A DNA stretch of 5,680 nucleotides from Microbacterium sp. (GTDB taxonomy: Bacteria; Actinomycetota; Actinomycetes; Actinomycetales; Microbacteriaceae). Location: positions 25,789 through 31,468 of the forward strand of contig DQHP01000174.1 in the NCBI GenBank assembly GCA_003524435.1. The letters run 5' to 3'. Positions 1 through 5,680 of this stretch are shown one piece after another (within the stretch, counting starts at the first letter, position 1; every line of letters starts with the position of its first letter). The notes beneath the pieces are model-generated. The model ran no database searches. It was given only the letters and a program-made list of their open reading frames with translations, and was not told the DNA's origin. The position numbers were made by a program, and so were the translations under genes.

Positions 1-640
1 GGGCCGCGTCATCCGTCGCCAAACGTTGCGCCATCCCAATGTGGCGCTGAGAGTGGCGCGCTGCCTGCTCAGCGACGGCCTCGTCAGCGCCGGTGCGCTG
101 CACGATCAACTTCGCCACGTCATCAACGTCCGGCTCGCGCAGCCTCAGCGACCGCACTCGCGAGCGAATCGTCGGCAACAGGTCCGCTTCACTCGGGGCG
201 CAGAGCACCCACACCGTGTTCTCTGGCGGCTCCTCGAGGGCCTTCAACAGCACGTTCGATGTGCGCTCGACCATCCGGTCGGCATCTTCTACGACGATGA
301 CGCGATAGCGGCCCGCAGAGGGTGCGAAGTACGAGCGCTCGACCAGCGCACGAGCTTCTTTGATCGTGATGATCACCTTTTCGGTGCGCAGCGCGGTGAC
401 ATCAGGATGGGTGCCGGCGAGCACCTGACGCATCGTTTGTTCGTCGTCAGGGCTGTCGGCGATCAGCGCCGCCGCGAACGCATAGGCGAGCGTGGAACGG
501 CCCGAACCAGGAGGCCCGGTGATCAGCCACGCATGCGAGAGCGTGCCCCGGTCGGATGCTGCAGAGCGCAGCGTCTCGACCGCATCATCTTGCCCCCAAA
601 CATCCGTCCAGGGGAACGGTGCGAGCGTGGGTGATGACAT
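1..640 (-). CDS. holB: DNA polymerase III subunit delta prime, N-terminal part (runs off left edge)
   Basis: Delta prime is a stationary AAA+ subunit of the replicative clamp loader in the cytoplasm; with delta and tau/gamma it loads the beta clamp on primed DNA. The reading frame is open from an ATG at 640-638 to the window edge, giving 213 residues and no stop, so the C-terminal collar domain is missing. Visible motifs are a P-loop GPPGSGRS (residues 42-49) with Arg replacing the usual Lys, a Walker B-like VVEDADRM (116-123), the family segment ALEEPPENT (134-142), and RSRVR (159-163), which matches the SRC motif carrying the trans-acting arginine finger but has Val for Cys. The degenerate P-loop fits a subunit thought not to hydrolyse ATP. 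The four-cysteine zinc module found in many delta primes after the P-loop helix is absent. The gene starts 32 bases after the tmk stop, without a clear Shine-Dalgarno sequence, so it is probably translated from the topA-tmk transcript. Family identity is secure; the exact start is less so. Confidence 0.93.
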   Translation of the reverse strand, partial: MSSPTLAPFPWTDVWGQDDAVETLRSAASDRGTLSHAWLITGPPGSGRSTLAYAFAAALIADSPDDEQTMRQVLAGTHPDVTALRTEKVIITIKEARALVERSYFAPSAGRYRVIVVEDADRMVERTSNVLLKALEEPPENTVWVLCAPSEADLLPTIRSRVRSLRLREPDVDDVAKLIVQRTGADEAVAEQAARHSQRHIGMAQRLATDDAA

Positions 641-672
641 AGATTCAGCGTATCTTGCGGTTCGGACGTTGC

Positions 673-1290
673 TCAGAGCAGGGTCGAGACGCGGGCGCGA
701 ATATCCGTCGCGATCTGGTCAGCGGTTGTGGCGGCATTCAGCACGAGGAATCGATCAGGCTCCGCATCCGCAAGCGCCAGAAACGCCTCGCGCACTCGGG
801 TATGAAAATCGGACTTTTCCGCTTCCAACCGGTCAAAAGGCTTGTCGGCCGAGTCCAGACGCACACGGGCTGTTGCCGGATCAAGATCAAGCAGGACGGT
901 GAGATCGGGCAGAGCACCCTCAGCCGCCCACAGTGACAGGTCACGAACTTCCACCGCATCGAGCACGCGCCCCGCGCCCTGGTAGGCAACGGAAGAATCA
1001 AGATAGCGATCTTGCAGCACGATCTCGCCGCGCTCAAGTGCCGGACGCACCACCGTCGCGACATGGTGCGCGCGATCGGCCGCATACAACAGCGCTTCCG
1101 CCCGCGGCGCAACGTCGCCGCGGTGGTGCAACACGATGTCACGGATCAACTGACCGACTTCGCTACCGCCAGGCTCACGTGTGCGCAGCACCGTGTGTCC
1201 GGCATCCGTCAGCCACCCCTCAAGGAGTGCGGCCTGGGTGGTCTTTCCCGAGCCGTCGCCACCCTCAAGAGTGATCCACATACCTGCCAC
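673..1290 (-). CDS. tmk: Thymidylate kinase (dTMP kinase)
   Basis: This cytoplasmic enzyme phosphorylates dTMP to dTDP with ATP, an essential step of dTTP synthesis. The 205-residue protein has the family's usual length. Visible motifs are the P-loop GGDGSGKTT (10-18), the substrate-side TREPGG (37-42), AADRAHH (70-76), the DRY motif within QDRYLDSSVAYQG (93-105), DLDP (135-138), and a Lid-like DRLEAEKSDFH (153-163). The P-loop and DRY motif together separate it from other nucleoside monophosphate kinases. Two starts are possible: GTG at 1290-1288, or ATG at 1281-1279, which would begin MWITLEGG. The GTG is kept because the GGCAGG before the ATG sits too close to act as a normal ribosome site, but neither start has a good Shine-Dalgarno sequence. 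Only 11 bases separate the GTG from the topA stop, so translational coupling to topA is likely. All motif residues appear intact. Confidence 0.96.
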   Translation of the reverse strand: MAGMWITLEGGDGSGKTTQAALLEGWLTDAGHTVLRTREPGGSEVGQLIRDIVLHHRGDVAPRAEALLYAADRAHHVATVVRPALERGEIVLQDRYLDSSVAYQGAGRVLDAVEVRDLSLWAAEGALPDLTVLLDLDPATARVRLDSADKPFDRLEAEKSDFHTRVREAFLALADAEPDRFLVLNAATTADQIATDIRARVSTLL

Positions 1291-1301
1291 GAGCGCGACT
1301 A

Positions 1302-4130
1302 CTACTTCTTCGCCGCGTTCGCAGCGCGGGTTGCGGCAGCTTTCTTCGCCGCAGCCGAGCGTGCCGCAGCCTTCTCCTCATCCGTTTTGACGACAGCCTT
1401 TTTAGCGGGAGCCTTCTTCTTCGCTGCGGCCTTTTTCGCTGGAGCCTTCTTGGCAGGAGCCTTCTTCGCACCACGTTTCGGCGCCGGGCCCTTGGCACGC
1501 TTGTCAGCGAGCATCTGCACGGCAATCTCGAACGTAATGTCTTCCGGCTTCTGGCCGCGCGGAATAGTCACATTCGTCTCGCTGTCGGTGACGTACGCAC
1601 CGAAGCGACCATCGCGAATACGAATCAGCTTGCCGCTGACGGGATCAGCCTCAAACTCGGCGAGCGCGCTGGACGCACGACGTGAGCCAGCCCCATACTT
1701 GGGCAGCTTGTAGATCTCCAGCGCCTGTTCCAGCGTCACATCGAGGATCTGCTGTTCGCTTTCCAGCGACCGTGAGTCTGTGCCCTTTTTCAGATACGGC
1801 CCGTAGCGACCATTCTGCGCGGTGATCTGATCGCCCGATTCCGGGTCGGCGCCAACAACACGAGGAAGGCTCAACAGCATCAGCGCAGTGTCGAGGTCGA
1901 TCGTCTCAACCGACATCGAGCGGAACAGCGATCCAGTGCGGGGCTTCGGCGCGTCCTTTTTCGCCGGCTTCTTCTTTTTGGGCGCTTCAACGACCTCGCC
2001 GGTCTTTTCATCAACGGCGGATTCTTCCTCCGGCAGGTTCTCCTGCACGTAGGGGCCGTAGCGGCCATCCTTGACAACGATGACTCGACCGTTCTCGGGG
2101 TTCTCCCCCAGTACGCGGTCTCCGGCGACAGGAGCGTCGATGAGTTCCTGAGCCTTTTCAGCGGTCAGCTCATCGGGTGCGAGCTCTTCAGGCACGTTGA
2201 CGATGCGTCCGCGCTCATCCGGCTTCGCAGGATCGATCACTTCGATGTACGGACCGTACTTGCCGAAGCGGAGCGTGGCGGTGTCGGTGATCTTCGTCGA
2301 GTTCAACGCGCGGGCATCGATCTCACCGAGGTTGTCTACGACCTGGCGCAGGCCCACCTGAGCGTCACTACCGAAGTAGAACGACTTCAGCCATTCGCTG
2401 CGCTTTTGTTCCCCGCGAGCGATGGCATCAAGATCATCTTCCAGCCCAGCGGTGAAATCGTAGTCGATGAGATGCGCAAAGTGCTCTTCCAGCAGTCGCA
2501 CGACGCTGAACGCCATCCAGGTCGGCACGAGCGCCTGGCCACGCTTGGTGGCATAGCCGCGGTCGATAACCGTGCCGATGATGCTGGCGAAGGTGGAGGG
2601 ACGGCCGATGCCGTGCTCCTCCAGTGCCTTCACCAGGGATGCCTCGGTGTAACGGGGCTTCGGTGTGGTCTTGTGCCCCTTCGCCTCAGCATCCGACATC
2701 GTGAGCTCATCGCCTACAGCGACTGCGGGGAGGGACTGGTTCGAGTCTGCGTCGGCGTCGCCGCGCTTCTCATCCTTGCCCTCTTCATATGCCTCGAGGA
2801 AACCCTTGAACGTGTAGACGGTGCCGGAGGCGGTGAACTCTGCGTTCTGCCCTGCCGCGTCGACCGCGATCGTGACCGTTGTGGTCTCGTACTTCGCATC
2901 AGCCATCTGGCTGGCGACGGTGCGCTTCCAGATGAGGTCGTACACACGCTGCTCTTCACGGTCGAGCTCACCAGCAACAGAAGCAGGCTTTCGGAACTTG
3001 TCGCCCGAGGGGCGAATTGCCTCGTGCGCTTCCTGCGCGTTCTTGCTCTTGGACTTGTAAACGCGGGGCTTCAGCGGCACCGCGCTGTCACCGTAGAGCG
3101 CAACAGCCTGGCTGCGCGCCGCCTGTACGGCCTGGGTGCTGAGCGCAACCGAGTCGGTACGCATATAGGTGATGAAACCCTTTTCGTAGAGCCGCTGGGC
3201 GACGCTCATCGCCTGCTTCGCGCTCATCGAAAGCTTGCGCCCCGCCTCCTGCTGCAGGGTAGACGTCGTAAAGGGCGCGTATGGGCTGCGTGTGCCGGGC
3301 TTGGCTTCGACCTTGGTGACGGTACCCGCAGCAGAATCATCGACGGCGTGGGCGAGAGCTGCCGCTTTCTTCTCGTCGAGGACGACGACAGCTTTCTTCA
3401 GCTTTCCCAGGTCGTCGAAGTCCGTACCGCGGGCCAGCTGTCCCCCATCGACGCGCACGAGCCGCACACGGAACGCGGACCCGGACGAGGCCATGGCCTC
3501 AACATCCCAGTACTCAGCGCCTACGAACGCCATACGCTCGCGTTCGCGCTCAACGATCATGCGGGTGGCGGCGGACTGCACACGTCCGGCGGACAGGCCG
3601 GTCTTGACCTTGTACCAGAGCACAGGGGAGACGTCCCAGCCGTACAGACGGTCAAGGATGCGACGCGTCTCTTGCGCGTCGACGAGCGCCAGATCGAGTT
3701 CGCGGGTGTTGCCGACAGCGGCCTGGATGGCGTCCTTGGTGATCTCGTGAAAGACCATGCGCTTGACAGGAACCTTCGGCTTGAGGGTCTCCAGCAGATG
3801 CCAGGCAATCGCCTCGCCTTCGCGGTCTTCATCAGTGGCGAGCAGGACTTCGTCGGCGTGCTTCAGCGCACGCTTGAGTTCGGCAACGGTCTTGGTCTTG
3901 CGATCGGAGACGACATAGTACGGATCAAAGCCGTTTTCAATGTCGATCGAGTACTTCCCATACGCGGCCTTATCGGCAGCGGGGATGTCCTTCTTATCAG
4001 CGAGGTCGCGAATATGGCCGACAGAGCTGAGCACCTCGTAGTCATCACCGAGGTACCCCTGAATCGACCGCATCTTCGTCGGAGACTCGACGATGACGAG
4101 GCGACGGGGCTTCTTCTCGGTTGTGGTCAC
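1302..4130 (-). CDS. topA: DNA topoisomerase I (type IA), cysteine-free with Lys/Ala-rich tail
   Basis: Type IA topoisomerase relaxes negatively supercoiled DNA by transient cleavage of one strand through a 5'-phosphotyrosine, acting on the nucleoid behind transcription and replication. The 942-residue protein starts with a Toprim domain: VIVESPTK (12-19, acidic Glu15) and TDEDREGE (99-106, metal-binding Asp100, Asp102, Glu104). The catalytic tyrosine is Tyr322 in ITYMRTDS (320-327); HEAIRP (369-374) and EHGIGRPST (505-513) are conserved core segments. The C-terminal region holds four GxYGPY-type repeats near residues 623-628, 689-694, 774-779 and 841-846, the last degenerate as GRFGAY. Zinc ribbons are absent and I find no cysteine in the chain, which fits the actinobacterial type. 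Residues 882-942 form a Lys/Ala-rich tail; such tails aid DNA binding and processivity in mycobacterial TopA. The GTG start is placed by GAGAGGA 10 bases upstream and by conservation beginning soon after. The gene ends in tandem TAG TAG (1304-1299). Confidence 0.98.
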   Translation of the reverse strand: MTTTEKKPRRLVIVESPTKMRSIQGYLGDDYEVLSSVGHIRDLADKKDIPAADKAAYGKYSIDIENGFDPYYVVSDRKTKTVAELKRALKHADEVLLATDEDREGEAIAWHLLETLKPKVPVKRMVFHEITKDAIQAAVGNTRELDLALVDAQETRRILDRLYGWDVSPVLWYKVKTGLSAGRVQSAATRMIVERERERMAFVGAEYWDVEAMASSGSAFRVRLVRVDGGQLARGTDFDDLGKLKKAVVVLDEKKAAALAHAVDDSAAGTVTKVEAKPGTRSPYAPFTTSTLQQEAGRKLSMSAKQAMSVAQRLYEKGFITYMRTDSVALSTQAVQAARSQAVALYGDSAVPLKPRVYKSKSKNAQEAHEAIRPSGDKFRKPASVAGELDREEQRVYDLIWKRTVASQMADAKYETTTVTIAVDAAGQNAEFTASGTVYTFKGFLEAYEEGKDEKRGDADADSNQSLPAVAVGDELTMSDAEAKGHKTTPKPRYTEASLVKALEEHGIGRPSTFASIIGTVIDRGYATKRGQALVPTWMAFSVVRLLEEHFAHLIDYDFTAGLEDDLDAIARGEQKRSEWLKSFYFGSDAQVGLRQVVDNLGEIDARALNSTKITDTATLRFGKYGPYIEVIDPAKPDERGRIVNVPEELAPDELTAEKAQELIDAPVAGDRVLGENPENGRVIVVKDGRYGPYVQENLPEEESAVDEKTGEVVEAPKKKKPAKKDAPKPRTGSLFRSMSVETIDLDTALMLLSLPRVVGADPESGDQITAQNGRYGPYLKKGTDSRSLESEQQILDVTLEQALEIYKLPKYGAGSRRASSALAEFEADPVSGKLIRIRDGRFGAYVTDSETNVTIPRGQKPEDITFEIAVQMLADKRAKGPAPKRGAKKAPAKKAPAKKAAAKKKAPAKKAVVKTDEEKAAARSAAAKKAAATRAANAAKK
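1408..1466 (-). repeat. Short direct repeats encoding KKAP units of the TopA tail
   Basis: The plus-strand word GGAGCCTTCTT occurs exactly at 1408-1418, 1441-1451 and 1456-1466. On the coding strand it reads AAGAAGGCTCC, and each copy encodes a Lys-Lys-Ala-Pro unit of the basic tail. The last two copies are 15 bases apart, equal to one PAKKA pentapeptide, and the first is 33 bases (11 codons) further, so all keep the reading frame. This fits in-frame slippage or recombination setting tail length, and it is not a mobile element. Confidence 0.7.
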
Positions 4131-4140
4131 GCTTTCACAT

Positions 4141-4147
4141 TCCTCTC
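4141..4147 (-). promoter_or_regulatory. Ribosome binding site of topA
   Basis: Read on the minus strand, GAGAGGA lies 10 bases before the GTG at 4130-4128. It is the best Shine-Dalgarno match near this start and supports GTG over any alternative. An ATG at 4140-4138 directly abuts the site but is followed at once by TGA, so it cannot begin topA. Spacing is slightly long for an optimal site. Confidence 0.6.
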
Positions 4148-4185
4148 ACGGCATCAGCTGCCCGCTGCAACGGACGATCCGGCCC

Positions 4186-4214
4186 AATGTAACACTGTTG
4201 AACGGACACGTTCC
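4186..4214 (-). promoter_or_regulatory. Possible topA promoter, ECF-sigma-like (weak)
   Basis: On the minus strand GGAAC (4214-4210) is followed after 16 bases by GTT (4193-4191) within GTTACATT. This resembles the GGAAC/GTT layout of stress-type ECF sigma promoters in actinobacteria. It would give a leader of about 55-60 bases before the topA GTG. No good TTGACA-type -35 for a housekeeping promoter was seen; TTACAT (4192-4187) could serve as a poor -10. The elements are short enough to occur by chance, so only the position in the gap is strong support. Confidence 0.2.
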
Positions 4215-4242
4215 TCATCGACCCTTCCGGCCCGGATGCTGT

Positions 4243-4257
4243 CCGGACCTCGTCCGG
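4243..4257 (-). terminator. Hairpin after the methyltransferase gene, possible terminator without U-tract
   Basis: CCGGAC (4243-4248) and GTCCGG (4252-4257) form a perfect 6-bp GC-rich stem around a 3-base loop, about 40 bases beyond the methyltransferase stop. An alternative stem pairs GTCCG (4252-4256) with CGGAC (4266-4270). No run of T follows on the minus strand, so it is not a classical intrinsic terminator. Tail-less hairpins have been proposed as terminators in actinobacteria, but it could equally be part of the topA leader region or have no role. Confidence 0.3.
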
Positions 4258-4298
4258 TTTCGGCTCGGACACGGGGTCAACGGTTTCCGATCCTATCC

Positions 4299-5680
4299 CT
4301 ATTCCGCCGACGTCCCAGTCGTCGAGCTCCCGACCGAACCGCTGTCGGGCAGCAGTGCACCCGCCGCGCACAGGGCTCTGACCTGGGCCACGAGTTGGTC
4401 TTCCAGTGCCGTGGGATCGACCTCGAGAAGCTGGGCCAAGGCCCCGGCCGTCTGTCGCAGGGTCAGCGTCCCGTCCGCGACGGACACGAATCCGGCCAGT
4501 GCCGTATCGAGGTCGAAGACCTGCCCGAAGCCGATCCCCTGTTCCAAGGTGATCGAGTTGGGTTCCGGCGCTCCGGGAACGAAATGGCGATGTTCGACGA
4601 GGTCGGGTGAGCGGGTGAAAGCGGTTGCGGCGATCTCCTCCGGCCCGGCCGATGCCAGCCACGACCGGATCGCGATGATCGTGGTGAGGAACTCTGCGAG
4701 TCCGTGCGGATTGTTCGCCGGCGCCGAGGTGACTCTGACCCTGGTCTTGAATACTCCCTCGGCCGTCCCCGACGGACCGCGGTCGACGTCCGAGGTGACG
4801 TCGCCGATCGCGGGATCTTCGGTACCAATCGTTGGCACATCGTTATCGGACTTCGCCATCAGCACGTACCCGAAGACGACTTCGTCCACAGCTCTGGTGG
4901 CGAAGTCGTCGAGCCATGCGGCGACTGCGTCGTTCCAGGCGGTGCTGGCGCGGGGGATCCCGCCGTCGCGGATCCAGGTTTCGGCGTAGGCGATGGGGTC
5001 GAGGGCCTCGCGTTCGATGACGAACACCGACGTATCCGCATCGTCGACCCAGGTCTCCGGTCCTTCGTCCGTCCCCGAGGCGGCTTCCCAGTTTCCGAGG
5101 CAGACGCTGCGTCCGCCCGGGGTGAGGTTCTCAGGGATCCGGGTGAACAGCTCCCGAACGAGGCGGTCTCCGGTCATTCCGCCGTCCCGGTATTCGAATG
5201 TGGTGTCCGTGCTGCGCGGGGTGATGACGAACGGCGGATTCGACACGAGCAGATCCACGGGTTCGTGCAATGGTTCGAGGAGGGACCCGTGCCGGAATTC
5301 GATCGTCGTCACCGCGTTGAGTCCGGCCGAGAGTTCGGCCAGGCGCAGGGCTCGGCGGGAGATGTCGGTGGCGATGACTCGGTCGCTGTGGCGGGCCAGC
5401 AGCAGAGCTTGGATTCCGCAGCCGGTGCCGATATCGGCGGCCACGCCCACGTGGTCACGCGGGGTGATCGACACCAGTGTCCGGCCGGCTCCGCCGAGGC
5501 CGAGCACGAATTCTCCGTCGAGCACATCCGGGGTGGTCAGGGTGCCGTGGTCGGCCACGAGGTAGAGGTTCTCGTCCCCGGGACGGAAGCCGCGCGGGAC
5601 ACCGACGGGAAGTTCATAGGGGGTCAGGGCGAAGGGGGCGACCACCTCGTCGTCGTCCACGGTGATCAGCCCCGCCTCGG
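4299..5680 (-). CDS. Class I SAM-dependent methyltransferase of the actinobacterial DUF7059-type family, C-terminal part (start beyond right edge)
   Basis: The frame is open from the window edge to a TAG at 4301-4299, giving about 459 visible residues. The GTG at 5660-5658 reads as an internal Val, because the frame continues upstream as GLITVDDDEVV with no stop; family members usually carry an N-terminal domain (DUF7059) ahead of this point. Counting from 5660, motif I is DIGTGCGIQALLLA (76-89), the ribose-binding acidic strand ends at ATDIS (97-101), and motif IV is SNPPFVITPR (140-149), typical of N-methyltransferases acting on planar amides or bases, as in HemK/PrmC and RsmC. Then come YRDGGMTGD (157-165) and YAETWIRDGG (225-234). 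Residues 271-305 form an acidic Gly/Ser/Thr/Asp-rich linker, followed by a winged-helix-like C-terminal region ending in a Ser/Gly/Thr tail. Substrate is unknown; modification of rRNA, protein or DNA are all possible. My recollection is that the gene commonly lies next to topA in Microbacteriaceae. Its GC content is higher than that of topA. Confidence 0.88.
   Translation of the reverse strand, partial: EAGLITVDDDEVVAPFALTPYELPVGVPRGFRPGDENLYLVADHGTLTTPDVLDGEFVLGLGGAGRTLVSITPRDHVGVAADIGTGCGIQALLLARHSDRVIATDISRRALRLAELSAGLNAVTTIEFRHGSLLEPLHEPVDLLVSNPPFVITPRSTDTTFEYRDGGMTGDRLVRELFTRIPENLTPGGRSVCLGNWEAASGTDEGPETWVDDADTSVFVIEREALDPIAYAETWIRDGGIPRASTAWNDAVAAWLDDFATRAVDEVVFGYVLMAKSDNDVPTIGTEDPAIGDVTSDVDRGPSGTAEGVFKTRVRVTSAPANNPHGLAEFLTTIIAIRSWLASAGPEEIAATAFTRSPDLVEHRHFVPGAPEPNSITLEQGIGFGQVFDLDTALAGFVSVADGTLTLRQTAGALAQLLEVDPTALEDQLVAQVRALCAAGALLPDSGSVGSSTTGTSAE

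Noticed and set aside
26..634. A 202-codon plus-strand frame opposite holB
   Set aside because: It is Arg/His-rich with no motif, while the minus strand carries the complete set of delta prime motifs.
1012..1713. A 233-codon plus-strand frame with Phe/Ala-rich repeats that look like membrane segments
   Set aside because: The FFAAAFFAGAF pattern is the antisense reading of the Lys/Ala codons of the TopA tail, and the frame overlaps two real genes.
4135..4140. ATG-TGA start-stop element directly after the topA ribosome site
   Set aside because: A six-base match is easily due to chance, and nothing else suggests translational control; it only helps to exclude this ATG as the topA start.
2406..4610. 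A 734-codon open frame on the plus strand, opposite topA and across the gap into the methyltransferase gene
   Set aside because: It is antisense to two clear genes, its translation has no recognisable domain and is rich in Arg, Leu, Gly and Val, as expected for the reverse of a codon-biased GC-rich gene. Long antisense frames are common in such genomes.
4135..4662. A 175-codon minus-strand frame spanning the intergenic gap
   Set aside because: It overlaps the methyltransferase C-terminus in another frame, is rich in Arg and Gly, and has no recognisable domain, so the gap is treated as non-coding.
5658..5660. GTG as the start codon of the methyltransferase
   Set aside because: The frame stays open to the window edge with family-like residues upstream, and the conserved family extends further at the N-terminus, so the gene is partial here.

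Overview
The window is a piece of an actinobacterial chromosome, most likely from the Microbacteriaceae (Microbacterium or a close relative). The wording of the topoisomerase I and thymidylate kinase proteins, the absence of cysteine from the topoisomerase, its long Lys/Ala tail and the gene order all point that way. The assignment comes from remembered family resemblance, not from a search. GC content is moderately high: eight hand-counted 60-base rows give about 59% in topA and about 67% in the methyltransferase gene.

All four genes lie on the minus strand, so transcription runs from high to low coordinates. First is the 3' part of a class I SAM-dependent methyltransferase gene (4299 to the right edge; its start lies outside). 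A 168-base intergenic gap (4131-4298) follows, with short GTCCG/CGGAC inverted repeats and possible promoter elements for topA. Then come topA (DNA topoisomerase I, 1302-4130), tmk (thymidylate kinase, 673-1290) and the 5' part of holB (DNA polymerase III delta prime, 640 to the left edge). topA and tmk are 11 bases apart and tmk and holB 32 bases apart, which suggests one operon.

The last three genes share a replication theme. Topoisomerase I removes negative supercoils behind polymerases, thymidylate kinase makes dTDP for dTTP supply, and delta prime is a fixed subunit of the clamp loader that places the sliding clamp on DNA. The methyltransferase has no known substrate; it may share only the neighbourhood, since the gap before topA is large enough for a separate promoter.

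I see no RNA gene, mobile element, CRISPR array or unfamiliar gene system. No gene-free stretch exceeds 300 bases. The window reads as ordinary conserved core genome, and the findings below are modest: lineage-specific loss of metal-binding cysteines in delta prime, a cysteine-free TopA with two basic tracts, a compositional step at the topA/methyltransferase boundary, and a repeat-rich intergenic gap.
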